Shown: positions 18,445 through 26,997 of the stretch, piece after piece
How the letters are laid out: each line of letters begins with the position of its first letter
Position numbering within the stretch: position 1 is the stretch's first letter
Notes under the pieces: model-generated
The model's input: only the letters and a program-made list of their open reading frames with translations
Databases searched by the model: none
What the model was told of the DNA's origin: nothing
Program-made: the position numbers and the translations under genes
NCBI GenBank assembly: GCA_005883575.1
Contig: VBFH01000022.1
Location: forward strand, 1 to 64,000
Direction: 5' to 3'
Length of the DNA: 64,000 bases
Origin: Chloroflexota bacterium
Lineage (GTDB): Bacteria; Chloroflexota; Dormibacteria; Dormibacterales; Dormibacteraceae

Positions 18445-19368
18445 ATGGAGCTGGGCATGGTCGGCCTGGGCCGCATGGGCGGCAACATGGCCCTGCGCCT
18501 GATCAAGCGCGGCCACCGCATCGTTGCGTTCGACCTCTCGCAGGCCGCGGTCCAGGCGCATGCGGCCCAGGGCGCCGTCGGGGCGACGTCGTGGGAAGAC
18601 TTTGTTGCCAGATTCGAGAGCAGGCCGCGCGTGATGTGGATCATGGTCCCGGCGGGCGATCCGACCACGCAAACCATCAACAAGCTGATCGAGCTCGGCG
18701 ATCCGGGCGACATCATCGTCGACGGCGGCAACACCAACTGGAAGCTCGCGCTCGAAGACTGCGCCCGAATCAGGGCCAAGGGCATGCACTACATGGACGC
18801 CGGCACCTCAGGCGGCATCTGGGGCCAGGACTACGGCTATTGCCTGATGGTCGGCGCCGAGGAAGACATCTACGACCACTGCCTCCCGCTCCTCAAAGAC
18901 CTCGCGCCCGACGATGGCGGTCTCGTGCACACGGGGCCCGAGGGGTCGGGCCACTTCGTGAAGATGGTCCACAACGGCATCGAATACGGCTTGATGCAGG
19001 CGTACGCCGAGGGTTTCCAGGTCATGAAGATGTCGAAGTCCTTCCCGGGGATGGACATGCGCGCGATCGCGGAAGCCTGGCGCACCGGGAGCGTGGTCCG
19101 CTCCTGGCTGCTGGACCTGGTCGCGCTGGGCCTCGCCCAGGATCCTGAGCTGACCAGCATCAAGGGCTGGGTCGAGGACACAGGCGAGGGACGCTGGACC
19201 GTCGAAACCGCGATCGAGGAGTCGGTGCCGACGCCGGTGATCGCGGAGTCGCTGTTTGCGCGCTTCCGAAGCCGGATGGAGAACACGTTTGGCGACCGGA
19301 TGCTCGCAATGATGAGGGCGCAGTTCGGTGGCCACGCCGTAGTCAAGGATGCCGCGTCGGAGAAGTGA
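18445..19368 (+). CDS. gnd: 6-phosphogluconate dehydrogenase, short YqeC/GndZ type
   Basis: A 307-residue enzyme that oxidatively decarboxylates 6-phosphogluconate to ribulose 5-phosphate. N-terminal nucleotide motif GLGRMGGNMA; after strand 2 comes VAFDLS, where an Asp usually favours NAD over NADP (inference). Substrate and catalytic segments are DAGTSGG and GHFVKMVHNGIEYG with the catalytic Lys. It lacks the long C-terminal tail of the 470-residue NADP enzymes, as expected for this type. It begins 2 nt after tal-pgi and overlaps zwf as GTGA. Confidence 0.94.
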   Translation: MELGMVGLGRMGGNMALRLIKRGHRIVAFDLSQAAVQAHAAQGAVGATSWEDFVARFESRPRVMWIMVPAGDPTTQTINKLIELGDPGDIIVDGGNTNWKLALEDCARIRAKGMHYMDAGTSGGIWGQDYGYCLMVGAEEDIYDHCLPLLKDLAPDDGGLVHTGPEGSGHFVKMVHNGIEYGLMQAYAEGFQVMKMSKSFPGMDMRAIAEAWRTGSVVRSWLLDLVALGLAQDPELTSIKGWVEDTGEGRWTVETAIEESVPTPVIAESLFARFRSRMENTFGDRMLAMMRAQFGGHAVVKDAASEK

Positions 19369-20897
19369 AGGTTGAGGAAGCCCCTAATCCGCTAGCGGAG
19401 GGCCTTCACGACTATCGCGTGGCCGACCCGGCGGTCATGGTCATCTTCGGCGCCACCGGGGATCTGAGCGGTCGGAAGCTGTTGCCGGCTCTGTACAACC
19501 TGGCCAAGCAGCGCTCGCTGCCGGCCGGATTTGCGGTGGTAGGTGCAGCGAAGGACGAGTTGTCGGACGATGCGTTTCGCAAGCGCGCCGCCGACAAGAT
19601 CCACCAGTTCTCGCGCACGCAGCCGATCGACGACAGCGTCCTCGAGGCGTTTTTGTCGTCCGTCTCCTACGTCAAGGTCGACTTCGGCAAGCTGGACGAC
19701 TTCAGGGCGCTCGGGCGCAGGCTGGAGGAGCTCGACAACAGCCGCCATATCCCCGGCAACCGGATCTTCTACTGCGCCACCCCGCCACCCACATACCAGA
19801 CGATCACCCTTCAGGTGCAGGCCGCGGGTCTCAACAGGGGCAGCGGCTTTCACCGCATCGTGGTGGAAAAACCGTTCGGTTTCGACCTCAGGTCGGCGCG
19901 CGAGCTGACGGCGACGCTGCAGAAGGTATTTCCCGAAGATTCCGTCTACCGCATCGACCACTATCTCGGCAAGGAGACCGTCCAGAACATCCTTGCCTTC
20001 CGTTTCGCAAACTCGATCTTCGAGCCCATGTGGAACGCCAACCTCATCGACTCCGTGCAGATCACGGTCGCCGAAGAGATCGGCATCGAACAGCGCGGCG
20101 CTTATTACGACCGAGCCGGGGCGCTGCGCGACATCGTGCAGAACCACGGTTTGCAGCTCGTGACGTTGACCGCCATGGAGCCGCCGCTTGCATTCCAGGC
20201 TATGGAGGTCAGGGACGAGAAGGTGAAGGTGCTGCGCGCGATCCGGCCTTTGCTTGGTGAAGACATCGAGCAGTCGACGGTGCGCGGCCAGTACACGGGG
20301 GGCTGGGTGCTGGGAGAACAGGTGGTCGGGTACCGAGAGGAGAAAGAGGTCGCGGCTGACTCCGGGACGGAGACGTTCGCGGCGTTGCGGCTGTTCATCG
20401 ACAACTGGCGCTGGGCCGGCGTGCCCTTCTACATCCGCGCCGGCAAGCGGCTGCCGAAGCGGGTCACCGAGATTCGCATCCAGTTCAAACGTCCGCCCCA
20501 CCTGACGTTCGGCAGGGAGGCGATGAAGGAGGTCGACCCCAACGCGATCACGCTGCGGATCCAACCCGAGGAAGGCATCTCCCTCAAGTTCGGCGCCAAG
20601 GTGCCCAGCGCCGGGCTGCGTATCAGAAGCGTCACCATGGACTTCGAGTACATGACGTCCTTTCTCGTGGAGGCGCCGGAGGCATACGAGAGACTGCTGC
20701 TCGACTGCATGATCGGCGATCCGACCCTGTTCACCCGAGCCGACGAAGTGGAGGCGGCGTGGATGCTGATGGACCCGATCGAGGACGCGTGGCGGAACGG
20801 GCGACCACCGCTTGGCACCTACGCGGCGGGCACGTGGGGCCCGGACGGCGCGACGAAGCTGCTGCAGGGCGATGGACGGGAGTGGCATCGCCCATGA
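19365..20897 (+). CDS. zwf: glucose-6-phosphate 1-dehydrogenase
   Basis: 510 residues. First enzyme of the oxidative pentose phosphate pathway, reducing NAD(P) while making 6-phosphoglucono-lactone. Nucleotide motif FGATGDLSGRKLLPALYNL near residue 28; active-site motif RIDHYLGKETVQN; the coenzyme/substrate segment RAGKRLPKRVTEI follows in the C-terminal domain. GTG start overlaps the gnd stop, and its own stop overlaps opcA (ATGA). The direct opcA partner points to redox-regulated tetramer assembly, as in cyanobacteria and actinobacteria. Confidence 0.96.
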   Translation: MKVEEAPNPLAEGLHDYRVADPAVMVIFGATGDLSGRKLLPALYNLAKQRSLPAGFAVVGAAKDELSDDAFRKRAADKIHQFSRTQPIDDSVLEAFLSSVSYVKVDFGKLDDFRALGRRLEELDNSRHIPGNRIFYCATPPPTYQTITLQVQAAGLNRGSGFHRIVVEKPFGFDLRSARELTATLQKVFPEDSVYRIDHYLGKETVQNILAFRFANSIFEPMWNANLIDSVQITVAEEIGIEQRGAYYDRAGALRDIVQNHGLQLVTLTAMEPPLAFQAMEVRDEKVKVLRAIRPLLGEDIEQSTVRGQYTGGWVLGEQVVGYREEKEVAADSGTETFAALRLFIDNWRWAGVPFYIRAGKRLPKRVTEIRIQFKRPPHLTFGREAMKEVDPNAITLRIQPEEGISLKFGAKVPSAGLRIRSVTMDFEYMTSFLVEAPEAYERLLLDCMIGDPTLFTRADEVEAAWMLMDPIEDAWRNGRPPLGTYAAGTWGPDGATKLLQGDGREWHRP

Positions 20898-22267
20898 ACA
20901 CTGTGGTCAAGCCGCCTTCCAACCGGGTTTGGCAGGGCGACGACGTGACAGTCAGCGACGTCTTGAACGCGCTCGCCGACATTCGCGGCAAGTTCGCCCG
21001 AGCGGAGGCCGATGGCGACGAGCACGCCCATCCGCGGAACTGTGTGATGACGCTGATCGCGGTGGCCGCAAGCGAGGCCGACGAGCGGCTTGCGGAGCAG
21101 ACGTGCCTGACGATCTCATCGCAGCATCCCGCGCAGGCGATCGTGATCCGTGAAGAAGCGCCGCTTCGAGGTCACCACCTGGATGCGTGGATCACGACCG
21201 ACGTCAAGCGACCCGAGATGTCCTGCGCTGTGGAGTGCGAGATCATCACGCTTCACGTCCGCGGAGCCGCGGCTGACCACCTGGACGCCCTGGTCGATCC
21301 TCTTTTGGTGAGTGGTGTGCCGACTTACCTGTGGTGGATGGGCACGCCGCCCTTTCGAAAGAATGAGCTGCTCGCCGCCCTGCGTGTCGGCGACGGCCTC
21401 GTCGTGGACTCAGCGCGGTTTGAAGAGCCCCACCGTTCTTTTGTGGGCCTGGCGCGGCTTTTGAAGGTCGCCCATCACCGCCTTGGCCTTGCCGACCTGC
21501 AGTGGTCGCGGTTCCGCCCGTGGCGGGAGACGATCGCGCAGTTCTTCGGACCCGCCGACCGGCGCGCGTTTTTGACTGGAGTTTCTGAGGTCGGAATCGA
21601 TTACGCGGGCGAAGGCAGAGGCAACCGAATCGCCGCGGCGTTGATAACAGGCTGGATGGCGGCGGCCCTGGGCTGGAAGCTGAAGCGAGCCGCAGCCGGC
21701 GCGGGCGGCGTCGTGGTGGCCCACTTCGAGAACGGCCCTCATTCAGTCGAGGTCGACTTCAGGTCGGTGGAAAGGGCCCATCTCGCCCCCGGCGAGCTCA
21801 GCTCGATCCGCATCGGTGGCGCCTCAAACGGGGTGACGTTCCGGCTGTCGGTGCAGCACGACCCGGAACGCAAGCCTCGCGTATCGGTGCCCGCGTACCG
21901 CACCGTGCACCCGGCCGAGGGGGAGGATGACGCGGCTATCGAGCTGGCCGAGCGCCGCGCGGAATGGCATCGCGACGTGCTCCATGAAAATCTCGATTCG
22001 CTGCATCACACCGCGACTGGCGACCCGCCGGGCGAAAGCCGTCCGCAACGCCCGGTCGTCGTCACGCACGACCGGCGCCGGCGGGACACGGGACGGGTTC
22101 TGCTGACGATGATCGAGATGGGTGAGGTTGAGCCGCTGCGACATGTGCAGCAGCTGGATCGCGAGGACGAGGCGGCCCTCCTGCTCGACCTGCTCGCGAC
22201 CGGAACGCACGACGAGGTCTTCAATCGGTCGCTCGCCGCGGCGTCCGAGCTGATGCACTTGTTCTAG
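20894..22267 (+). CDS. opcA: glucose-6-phosphate dehydrogenase assembly protein OpcA
   Basis: 457 residues. OpcA is the allosteric partner needed for full Zwf activity. Recognisable family segments are NCVMTLIAVA near residue 50, a middle part with YLWWMGTPPF, and RSFVGLARLL further on. The tail from about residue 360 is longer and more charged than in the roughly 310-residue actinobacterial proteins and is closer in length to cyanobacterial ones. ATG 20894 overlaps the zwf TGA. The tail contains several Arg-rich stretches and no cysteine cluster. Confidence 0.9.
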   Translation: MNTVVKPPSNRVWQGDDVTVSDVLNALADIRGKFARAEADGDEHAHPRNCVMTLIAVAASEADERLAEQTCLTISSQHPAQAIVIREEAPLRGHHLDAWITTDVKRPEMSCAVECEIITLHVRGAAADHLDALVDPLLVSGVPTYLWWMGTPPFRKNELLAALRVGDGLVVDSARFEEPHRSFVGLARLLKVAHHRLGLADLQWSRFRPWRETIAQFFGPADRRAFLTGVSEVGIDYAGEGRGNRIAAALITGWMAAALGWKLKRAAAGAGGVVVAHFENGPHSVEVDFRSVERAHLAPGELSSIRIGGASNGVTFRLSVQHDPERKPRVSVPAYRTVHPAEGEDDAAIELAERRAEWHRDVLHENLDSLHHTATGDPPGESRPQRPVVVTHDRRRRDTGRVLLTMIEMGEVEPLRHVQQLDREDEAALLLDLLATGTHDEVFNRSLAAASELMHLF

Positions 22268-22912
22268 TTGGCCGAGTTCACCGTGCTCGCCACCGCCGAA
22301 GAGGTTGCCGAGGCCGCGGCGGCGGAGATCGCAGAGGCGTTGCGCGGCGGAGCGACGACACTCGTCCTTGCGGGCGGCACGACCCCCAAACGCTGCTACG
22401 AGCTGCTTGCCGGCCTCGATGTGGAGTGGGGTAGGGTGGCCGTGCTCTTCGGCGACGAGCGCTGCGTTCCGCCGGACCACCCTGAGAGCAACTACCGCAT
22501 GGCGAAGGAGACGTTGCTCGATCGGGTCGCGCCCGCCACCGTCTACCGCATGCCCGGCGAGCTGGGCCCGGACGAGGGGGCCGACCTGTATGCGGAGGTC
22601 GTCGCCAATGCCTCCCCGCTCGACTTCGTGGTCCTGGGGGTGGGGGAGGACGGACATGTCGCATCGCTGTTCCCAGGGCATCCAGCGCTGCACGCCTCCG
22701 GACTCACCGCCGGGATCCACGACTCGCCGAAGCCGCCGCCCGAGCGGGTCACGCTGACCATGGAGGCGCTGCAGGACGCGGGACGTGTGCTGATCCTGGC
22801 GACGGGTGCGGGGAAGGCGGAGGCCGTGGCCCTGGCCCGGCGTGGCGAATCGCCATCCGGGATGATTGCTGGCGCACGATGGCTGATCGATCGAGCCGCC
22901 GCGGGTCAGTGA
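22268..22912 (+). CDS. pgl: 6-phosphogluconolactonase
   Basis: 214 residues of the NagB/RpiA-like fold (DevB type). Hydrolyses 6-phosphogluconolactone between the Zwf and Gnd steps. Motifs: LVLAGGTTPKRCYELL, the LFGDERCVPPDHPESNYRM active-site segment, and LGVGEDGHVASLFPG. The TTG start immediately follows the opcA TAG, and the stop overlaps rpe as GTGA. Confidence 0.93.
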   Translation: MAEFTVLATAEEVAEAAAAEIAEALRGGATTLVLAGGTTPKRCYELLAGLDVEWGRVAVLFGDERCVPPDHPESNYRMAKETLLDRVAPATVYRMPGELGPDEGADLYAEVVANASPLDFVVLGVGEDGHVASLFPGHPALHASGLTAGIHDSPKPPPERVTLTMEALQDAGRVLILATGAGKAEAVALARRGESPSGMIAGARWLIDRAAAGQ

Positions 22913-23556
22913 AGATCGAGATCGTCCCTTCGATCCTGTCCGCAGACGCGGGACGGCTGACAGAGCAGGTCAAGGAGGCAGAGAGCGCCGGCGCCGACCG
23001 GATCCAGGTCGACGTCATGGACGGCCATTTCGTCCCTAACCTCACGTTTGGGCCGCTCGTGGTCGAGGTCGTGCGCCGGGCGACCTCCCTGCCTGTGGAG
23101 GCGCATCTGATGGTCGAGCGGCCAGAGCGGTTCCTCGAGGAGTTCGCCAAGGCGGGGGCGACGCTTATCGAGGTCCAGGTGGAGGCGACGACTTCGCTGT
23201 ACCGAACGGTTCAGACGATCAAGGAGCTGGGAGCGCGAGCGGGCGTGGCGATCAACCCCGCCACCCCGGTTGACGACCTGCGTGAGATCTTGCCGTACAT
23301 CGACCTCGTCAACGTCATGACCGTCGAGCCGGGATTCGGCGGTCAGAAGTTCATTCCGCACAGCCCGGAGAAGCTTCGCCGCCTGCGGGCGATGTCCACC
23401 GACGTCGAGATCGAGGTGGATGGCGGCATCGACGCGCGCACCGCCCCGCTGGTCGTTGCCGCCGGGGCCACGGTGCTTGTCGCGGGTAACTCGGTCTACG
23501 GCTACAAGGGGGGCATCGCCGCCGGCATCAAGGCGATACGTGACGCTGTTGACTGA
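22909..23556 (+). CDS. rpe: ribulose-phosphate 3-epimerase
   Basis: A 215-residue TIM barrel converting ribulose 5-phosphate to xylulose 5-phosphate. Metal and catalytic residues lie in SILSADAGRL, VDVMDGHFVPN, HLMVERPERF, VMTVEPGFGGQKF and EVDGGID. Start GTG 22909 continues the GTGA overlap series; an in-frame ATG at 22879 is the alternative. The next gene starts inside its 3' end. Confidence 0.95.
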   Translation: MKIEIVPSILSADAGRLTEQVKEAESAGADRIQVDVMDGHFVPNLTFGPLVVEVVRRATSLPVEAHLMVERPERFLEEFAKAGATLIEVQVEATTSLYRTVQTIKELGARAGVAINPATPVDDLREILPYIDLVNVMTVEPGFGGQKFIPHSPEKLRRLRAMSTDVEIEVDGGIDARTAPLVVAAGATVLVAGNSVYGYKGGIAAGIKAIRDAVD

Positions 23557-24235
23557 CGAGCTCAAGCAGGCGGCCGCCTACAAGGCGCTGGAGCTGGTCC
23601 AGGACGGGATGCTGGTAGGCCTCGGGAGTGGATCGACGGCGCGGTTCTTCACGGAGGGAGTCGGCCGCCTGGTGGCCGAGGGGATGAAGGTGCGCGGAGT
23701 GCCCACGTCTCGGGCGACGGCGGAGCTGGCTGCGGAGGTCGGGATCCCGATCGTCACCGAGCTCGTCGGACCGATCGACCTGGCGGTCGACGGGGCGGAC
23801 GAGGTCGACCCCTCGCTGAACCTGATCAAAGGTCGTGGCGGTGCGCTGTTTCGAGAGAAGCTGGTCGCGACGGCGTCCAAGCGTTTCGTCGTCGTGGTCG
23901 ATGAGTCGAAGATGGTCAAGCAGCTCGGGGCCGGGGTCCTGCCTGTGGAGGTCTTGCCGTTCTTGTGGCGGTCGAGCGCGGAGCGGCTGGCGGGGCTTGG
24001 GTTGAGCCTGGTGATCCGAGGTGGGGAGGAGACCCCCTTCATCACCGACAACGGAAATCTGATCCTCGACGTGACCGTCGAAGGCGGGATCAAGAGCCCG
24101 GGCGACTTCGGCGTGGAGCTGAAAAAGATCACGGGCGTGGTCGAGCATGGGTTGTTCGTGGGCATGACCGACACCGTGATCGTGGCCGGCCCGGAGGGTC
24201 CGAAAGCCCTCGGCCGTGCCTCGAGCGGGATCTAA
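23540..24235 (+). CDS. rpiA: ribose-5-phosphate isomerase A
   Basis: 231 residues. Interconverts ribose 5-phosphate and ribulose 5-phosphate and completes the pathway encoded by this operon. Motifs: GLGSGSTARFF, the catalytic segment DGADEVDPSLNLIKGRGG with Asp and the following KLVA, and VDESKMVKQLG. GTG 23540 overlaps rpe by 17 nt; TTG 23549 is a second option. It is the last gene of the operon. Confidence 0.94.
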   Translation: MTLLTDELKQAAAYKALELVQDGMLVGLGSGSTARFFTEGVGRLVAEGMKVRGVPTSRATAELAAEVGIPIVTELVGPIDLAVDGADEVDPSLNLIKGRGGALFREKLVATASKRFVVVVDESKMVKQLGAGVLPVEVLPFLWRSSAERLAGLGLSLVIRGGEETPFITDNGNLILDVTVEGGIKSPGDFGVELKKITGVVEHGLFVGMTDTVIVAGPEGPKALGRASSGI

Positions 24236-24330
24236 GGTCGATTTCCACACGTCTGGTGTCAGCCGATCCCTAGGTTGTGTGCGGGTTTGGCATGTCTGCC
24301 GCCATAAACTCCCGACGCAGGCCCCCCATG

Positions 24331-24417
24331 GGCTTGGCAAGGGATGCCTGGAGAAGCCTGGGCCGCCCGAGCTAGGCGCCTCACGGTTGTTGACACAATT
24401 GTGCCGGGACGGGTCGC
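24331..24417 (+). repeat. upstream copy of an 87-bp tandem repeat
   Basis: Matches 24431-24517 at all but two positions, with an exact 100-bp period. It contains a hairpin (GGGCTT / AAGCC), the palindrome CACAATTGTG (24394-24403), and ends with 11 nt identical to the 5' end of the tRNA-Ser gene. The rest of 24236-24506 holds no gene. Confidence 0.9.
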
Positions 24418-24430
24418 ACGGTCGACCCCG

Positions 24431-24517
24431 GGCTTGGCAAGGAATGCCTGGAGAAGCCCGGGCCGCCCGAGCTAGGCGCCTCACGGTTGTTGACACAATT
24501 GTGCCGGGACGGGTCGC
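24431..24517 (+). repeat. downstream copy of the 87-bp repeat, covering the tRNA promoter
   Basis: The second copy includes the probable tRNA-Ser promoter and the first 11 nt of the tRNA. Its hairpin is stronger than in the first copy: CCCGGGCTT pairs fully with AAGCCCGGG, with an inner GGCA/TGCC stem. Confidence 0.9.
24494..24503 (+). promoter_or_regulatory. probable -10 region / palindrome before tRNA-Ser
   Basis: CACAATTGTG is a perfect palindrome; its CACAAT part lies 7 nt before tRNA position 1 (24507), as expected for a -10 box. TTGACA at 24490-24495 is too close to serve as the -35 of this promoter. Confidence 0.4.
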
Positions 24518-24595
24518 CTAGCTCGGTCGAGGGCGCGGCACTGGAAATGCCGTAGGCCCGCAAGGGCCTCGTGGGTTCAAATCCCACCCCGTCCG
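24507..24595 (+). tRNA. tRNA-Ser (anticodon GGA)
   Basis: A class II tRNA. Acceptor GGACGGG pairs with CCCGTCC (24588-24594) plus discriminator G; anticodon stem GGCA/TGCC encloses loop CTGGAAA with anticodon GGA, reading UCC/UCU; a long variable arm GGCCC-GCAA-GGGCC is typical of serine tRNA; the T arm is GTGGG-TTCAAAT-CCCAC. The CCA end is not encoded. Confidence 0.95.
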
Positions 24596-24662
24596 CTCTT
24601 TGGACTCGTCGCCGCCGGGCCTTAGCGCAAGAAGGCTGAATTTCGCGCCGTTATGACTACAG

Positions 24663-26390
24663 TTGTCAGCCTTGTCCCGGCCGCGGTCCGCCAGACGGCG
24701 TATGGCCGTCGCGGTCATCAGCACAGTCTTGCTCGCGGTCGTGTCCGCGGAATCGACAGCCGCCGACCACTCTCGCGTCCGCGTCGAAGCCAAATTGACC
24801 GCGAGTGGAGGCTGGCTGGCTCGGTTCAACGCCTGGCGGGCCAGCTCACGGCTCAGCCAGCTCGTCGAGAACGCCACCTGGAGCACCGGCGACTACGACC
24901 ACGCCGTATACATGGTCAAGAACGACCTCGTCACCCACTACGAAACCCTAGGCACGCCTTACTACACGACCGACGGCGACACGGCGGCGCGAAACAGCAA
25001 CATCTACGTCAGCTCGAGCACCGCCACCTCCGACGAGCAGGCGATCGATTGGTGGATGCAGGCGCCGTTCCACGCGATGGGGATGATGGATCCGAGGCTC
25101 ACGACCACCGCCTTCGGCTCCTATCGCGAGACCAAGTCCGGATGGGACATGGGCGCGGCCGTTGACGTACTTCGCGGCAATCCGTTTACGGGCGGCTCCT
25201 ATCCCGTCTTCTTCCCCGGCAGCGGCGCAGTTGTTCCGTTGACCTCCTTCTCGGGCGGAGAGAGTCCCAATCCGCTGCAGGCTTGCCCTGGCTACGCCGC
25301 CCCGACGGGCCTTCCGGCCTTCATTGAGATAGGAGGCAACGTGGCCACCACCGTATCGGCCCACTCCTTGACCGGCAACGGTGTGGCGCTCGCGCACTGC
25401 GTGATCGATTCCACGAACGCGACGTTCAGCAGCAGCCTAACCTCGCGGGGTGGAGTTATCGTGATTCCACAGGCGCCGCTGACCGTAGGCGTCACGTACA
25501 CGGTCGGGCTGACAGTCAACGGAACCCCCTACTCGTGGTCGTTCGGAGTGAACAACACCGGAACGATCGGCATCGCCCTCCCCAGCGGCTGGACAAGTCT
25601 TGGCGCGATCGGGACCTCATCGGTCGCCGCCTCGTCGTGGGGTGTGTCACGCACCGACGTCTTCGTGCGGGGCTCCGACAACGCCCTGTGGCACCGCATG
25701 TGGAACGGCAGCGCGTGGGCGGCCTGGGAGTCGCTGGGCGGCGTGATCACCTCAGCGCCGGCGGCGGTGTCGTGGAGTGGGAACCGAATCGACATTCTGG
25801 CCCGCGGTCAAGACAGAGCGCTGTGGCACCGCTTCTCTAACGGCACCACCTGGTCCGGCTGGGAGCGCCTGGGCGGAGCACTCGCGTCTGGGCCCGCGGT
25901 GGCCTCGTGGGCCAGTGGCCGGCTCGACATCTTCGTCCAGGGAACTGACGGTGCTCTGTGGCACAAATTTTGGGGAAGCACGTACTGGTCGCCATGGGAA
26001 TCGCTGGGCGGCGGATTCGTGTCCGATCCGGCCGCGGTCTCGTGGGGACCCAATCGCGTCGACATCTTCATCCGCGGCCATGACAACGCTCTCTGGCAGA
26101 AGACGTGGAATGGGCAGAGCTGGACGGGCTGGGCGTCGGAGGGCGGCATCCTCACCAGCGGCCCCGGTGTGACCTCGTGCGCCTCCGGACGTCTAGACGT
26201 CTTCGTGGCGGGCTCGGACCACGGCCTCTACCGGATGGGCTTCAACGGGAGCTGGGGGGCATGGCAGGGGTTCAACGGCTACTGGACGTCCGCCGCGGGT
26301 GTGACCTGCCCGCCGGGGACGACCACGGTCGGGATCTATGAGCTGGCGCTCGACGGCGCGGTCGCGACCTTCTCCGCCCCGGGTACATAG
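24663..26390 (+). CDS. secreted CAP-domain protein with tachylectin-like beta-propeller
   Basis: 575 residues. The N-terminus has a basic stretch (RPRSARRR) and a hydrophobic segment ending near residue 33, a signal peptide; this favours TTG 24663 over ATG 24702. Residues about 50-190 resemble a CAP/SCP domain (FNAWRASSRL, HAVYMVKNDLVTHYE, WWMQAPFHAMGMMDPR). A linker with an immunoglobulin-like stretch follows to about 310. The C-terminal 260 residues contain about five repeats of the form GSDNALWHRMWNG...WESLGG, typical of PLL/tachylectin-like sugar-binding propellers. It is probably exported and binds glycans or peptidoglycan-linked ligands; its enzymatic role is unknown. Confidence 0.85.
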   Translation: MSALSRPRSARRRMAVAVISTVLLAVVSAESTAADHSRVRVEAKLTASGGWLARFNAWRASSRLSQLVENATWSTGDYDHAVYMVKNDLVTHYETLGTPYYTTDGDTAARNSNIYVSSSTATSDEQAIDWWMQAPFHAMGMMDPRLTTTAFGSYRETKSGWDMGAAVDVLRGNPFTGGSYPVFFPGSGAVVPLTSFSGGESPNPLQACPGYAAPTGLPAFIEIGGNVATTVSAHSLTGNGVALAHCVIDSTNATFSSSLTSRGGVIVIPQAPLTVGVTYTVGLTVNGTPYSWSFGVNNTGTIGIALPSGWTSLGAIGTSSVAASSWGVSRTDVFVRGSDNALWHRMWNGSAWAAWESLGGVITSAPAAVSWSGNRIDILARGQDRALWHRFSNGTTWSGWERLGGALASGPAVASWASGRLDIFVQGTDGALWHKFWGSTYWSPWESLGGGFVSDPAAVSWGPNRVDIFIRGHDNALWQKTWNGQSWTGWASEGGILTSGPGVTSCASGRLDVFVAGSDHGLYRMGFNGSWGAWQGFNGYWTSAAGVTCPPGTTTVGIYELALDGAVATFSAPGT

Positions 26391-26408
26391 ACCCGGGCCG
26401 TAAGCGGC

Positions 26409-26414
26409 TAGCGT
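26409..26414 (+). promoter_or_regulatory. -10 box, leaderless
   Basis: TAGCGT lies 7 nt before ATG 26422; the predicted transcript begins 1 nt before the start codon. Confidence 0.5.
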
Positions 26415-26421
26415 TGAGCTG

Positions 26422-26943
26422 ATGCACGGACCAGCTGATCCACGTCCGCCGGCTCCCGACTTCGGGCGCGTCTCCGCCGAGCACGCCCAGACGTTCATCG
26501 CCATCGTCAACACGCTCCACAGCGAGCCCACGGCAGAGGCGTTCGGACGCCTGCTCAAGAAAAATCTCGAGCCCGACGACTACATGCTCCTTGCCCATCT
26601 GTTCGAGGAGATCAGCGTGCTCGCTCTGCACCACCTTATCCCCGAAGCGCTGCTTTTCGACGCGTTCGCCTTCGACCTCTACTGGGACGAGCTGCGCGAG
26701 GACGTCCTGGCGCTGCGAGCCCAGACGGGCAACGAGAAGTTCTGTGAGAACTTCGAGATCGCCGCGGAGCGTGCCCGCGAGTACCGGACGGATCGCCCGC
26801 CCAAGCTGCGGTGGAAGCACCGCGGCGGGGGAGAAGCGCCGCCGGATCCGCCTGGCGGCCTTGGCGTTCGGCCGCCGGGACCACGACCCCGCGGGGCTCC
26901 CACAAGGCCGGCGTCGGAGCCGGTGGGTCAGAAAGACACCTAA
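26422..26943 (+). CDS. DUF4760-like helical protein
   Basis: 173 residues. The central part (about 18-120) is helical and resembles DUF4760-type proteins: LEPDDYMLLAHLFEEISV, a LFDAFAFDLYWDELRE segment and CENFEIAAERAREYR. The last 50 residues are Pro/Gly/Arg-rich and probably disordered. No function is established for this type. It is a single gene with a leaderless promoter. Confidence 0.6.
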   Translation: MHGPADPRPPAPDFGRVSAEHAQTFIAIVNTLHSEPTAEAFGRLLKKNLEPDDYMLLAHLFEEISVLALHHLIPEALLFDAFAFDLYWDELREDVLALRAQTGNEKFCENFEIAAERAREYRTDRPPKLRWKHRGGGEAPPDPPGGLGVRPPGPRPRGAPTRPASEPVGQKDT

Positions 26944-26997
26944 ATCTGAGCTCGGCTGCAACCAGGAGCGGGTTCCCGGCATCAAACAAGCAGCAAG

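Noticed and set aside
24331-24517. Two near-identical repeats considered as a CRISPR array
   Set aside because: Only two copies, 87 bp long with a 13-bp gap, and one runs into a tRNA; no cas genes.
24394-24595. tRNA-Ser considered as a phage or island attachment site
   Set aside because: The duplicated part is the 5' end and promoter, not the 3' end, and there is no integrase or foreign gene nearby.
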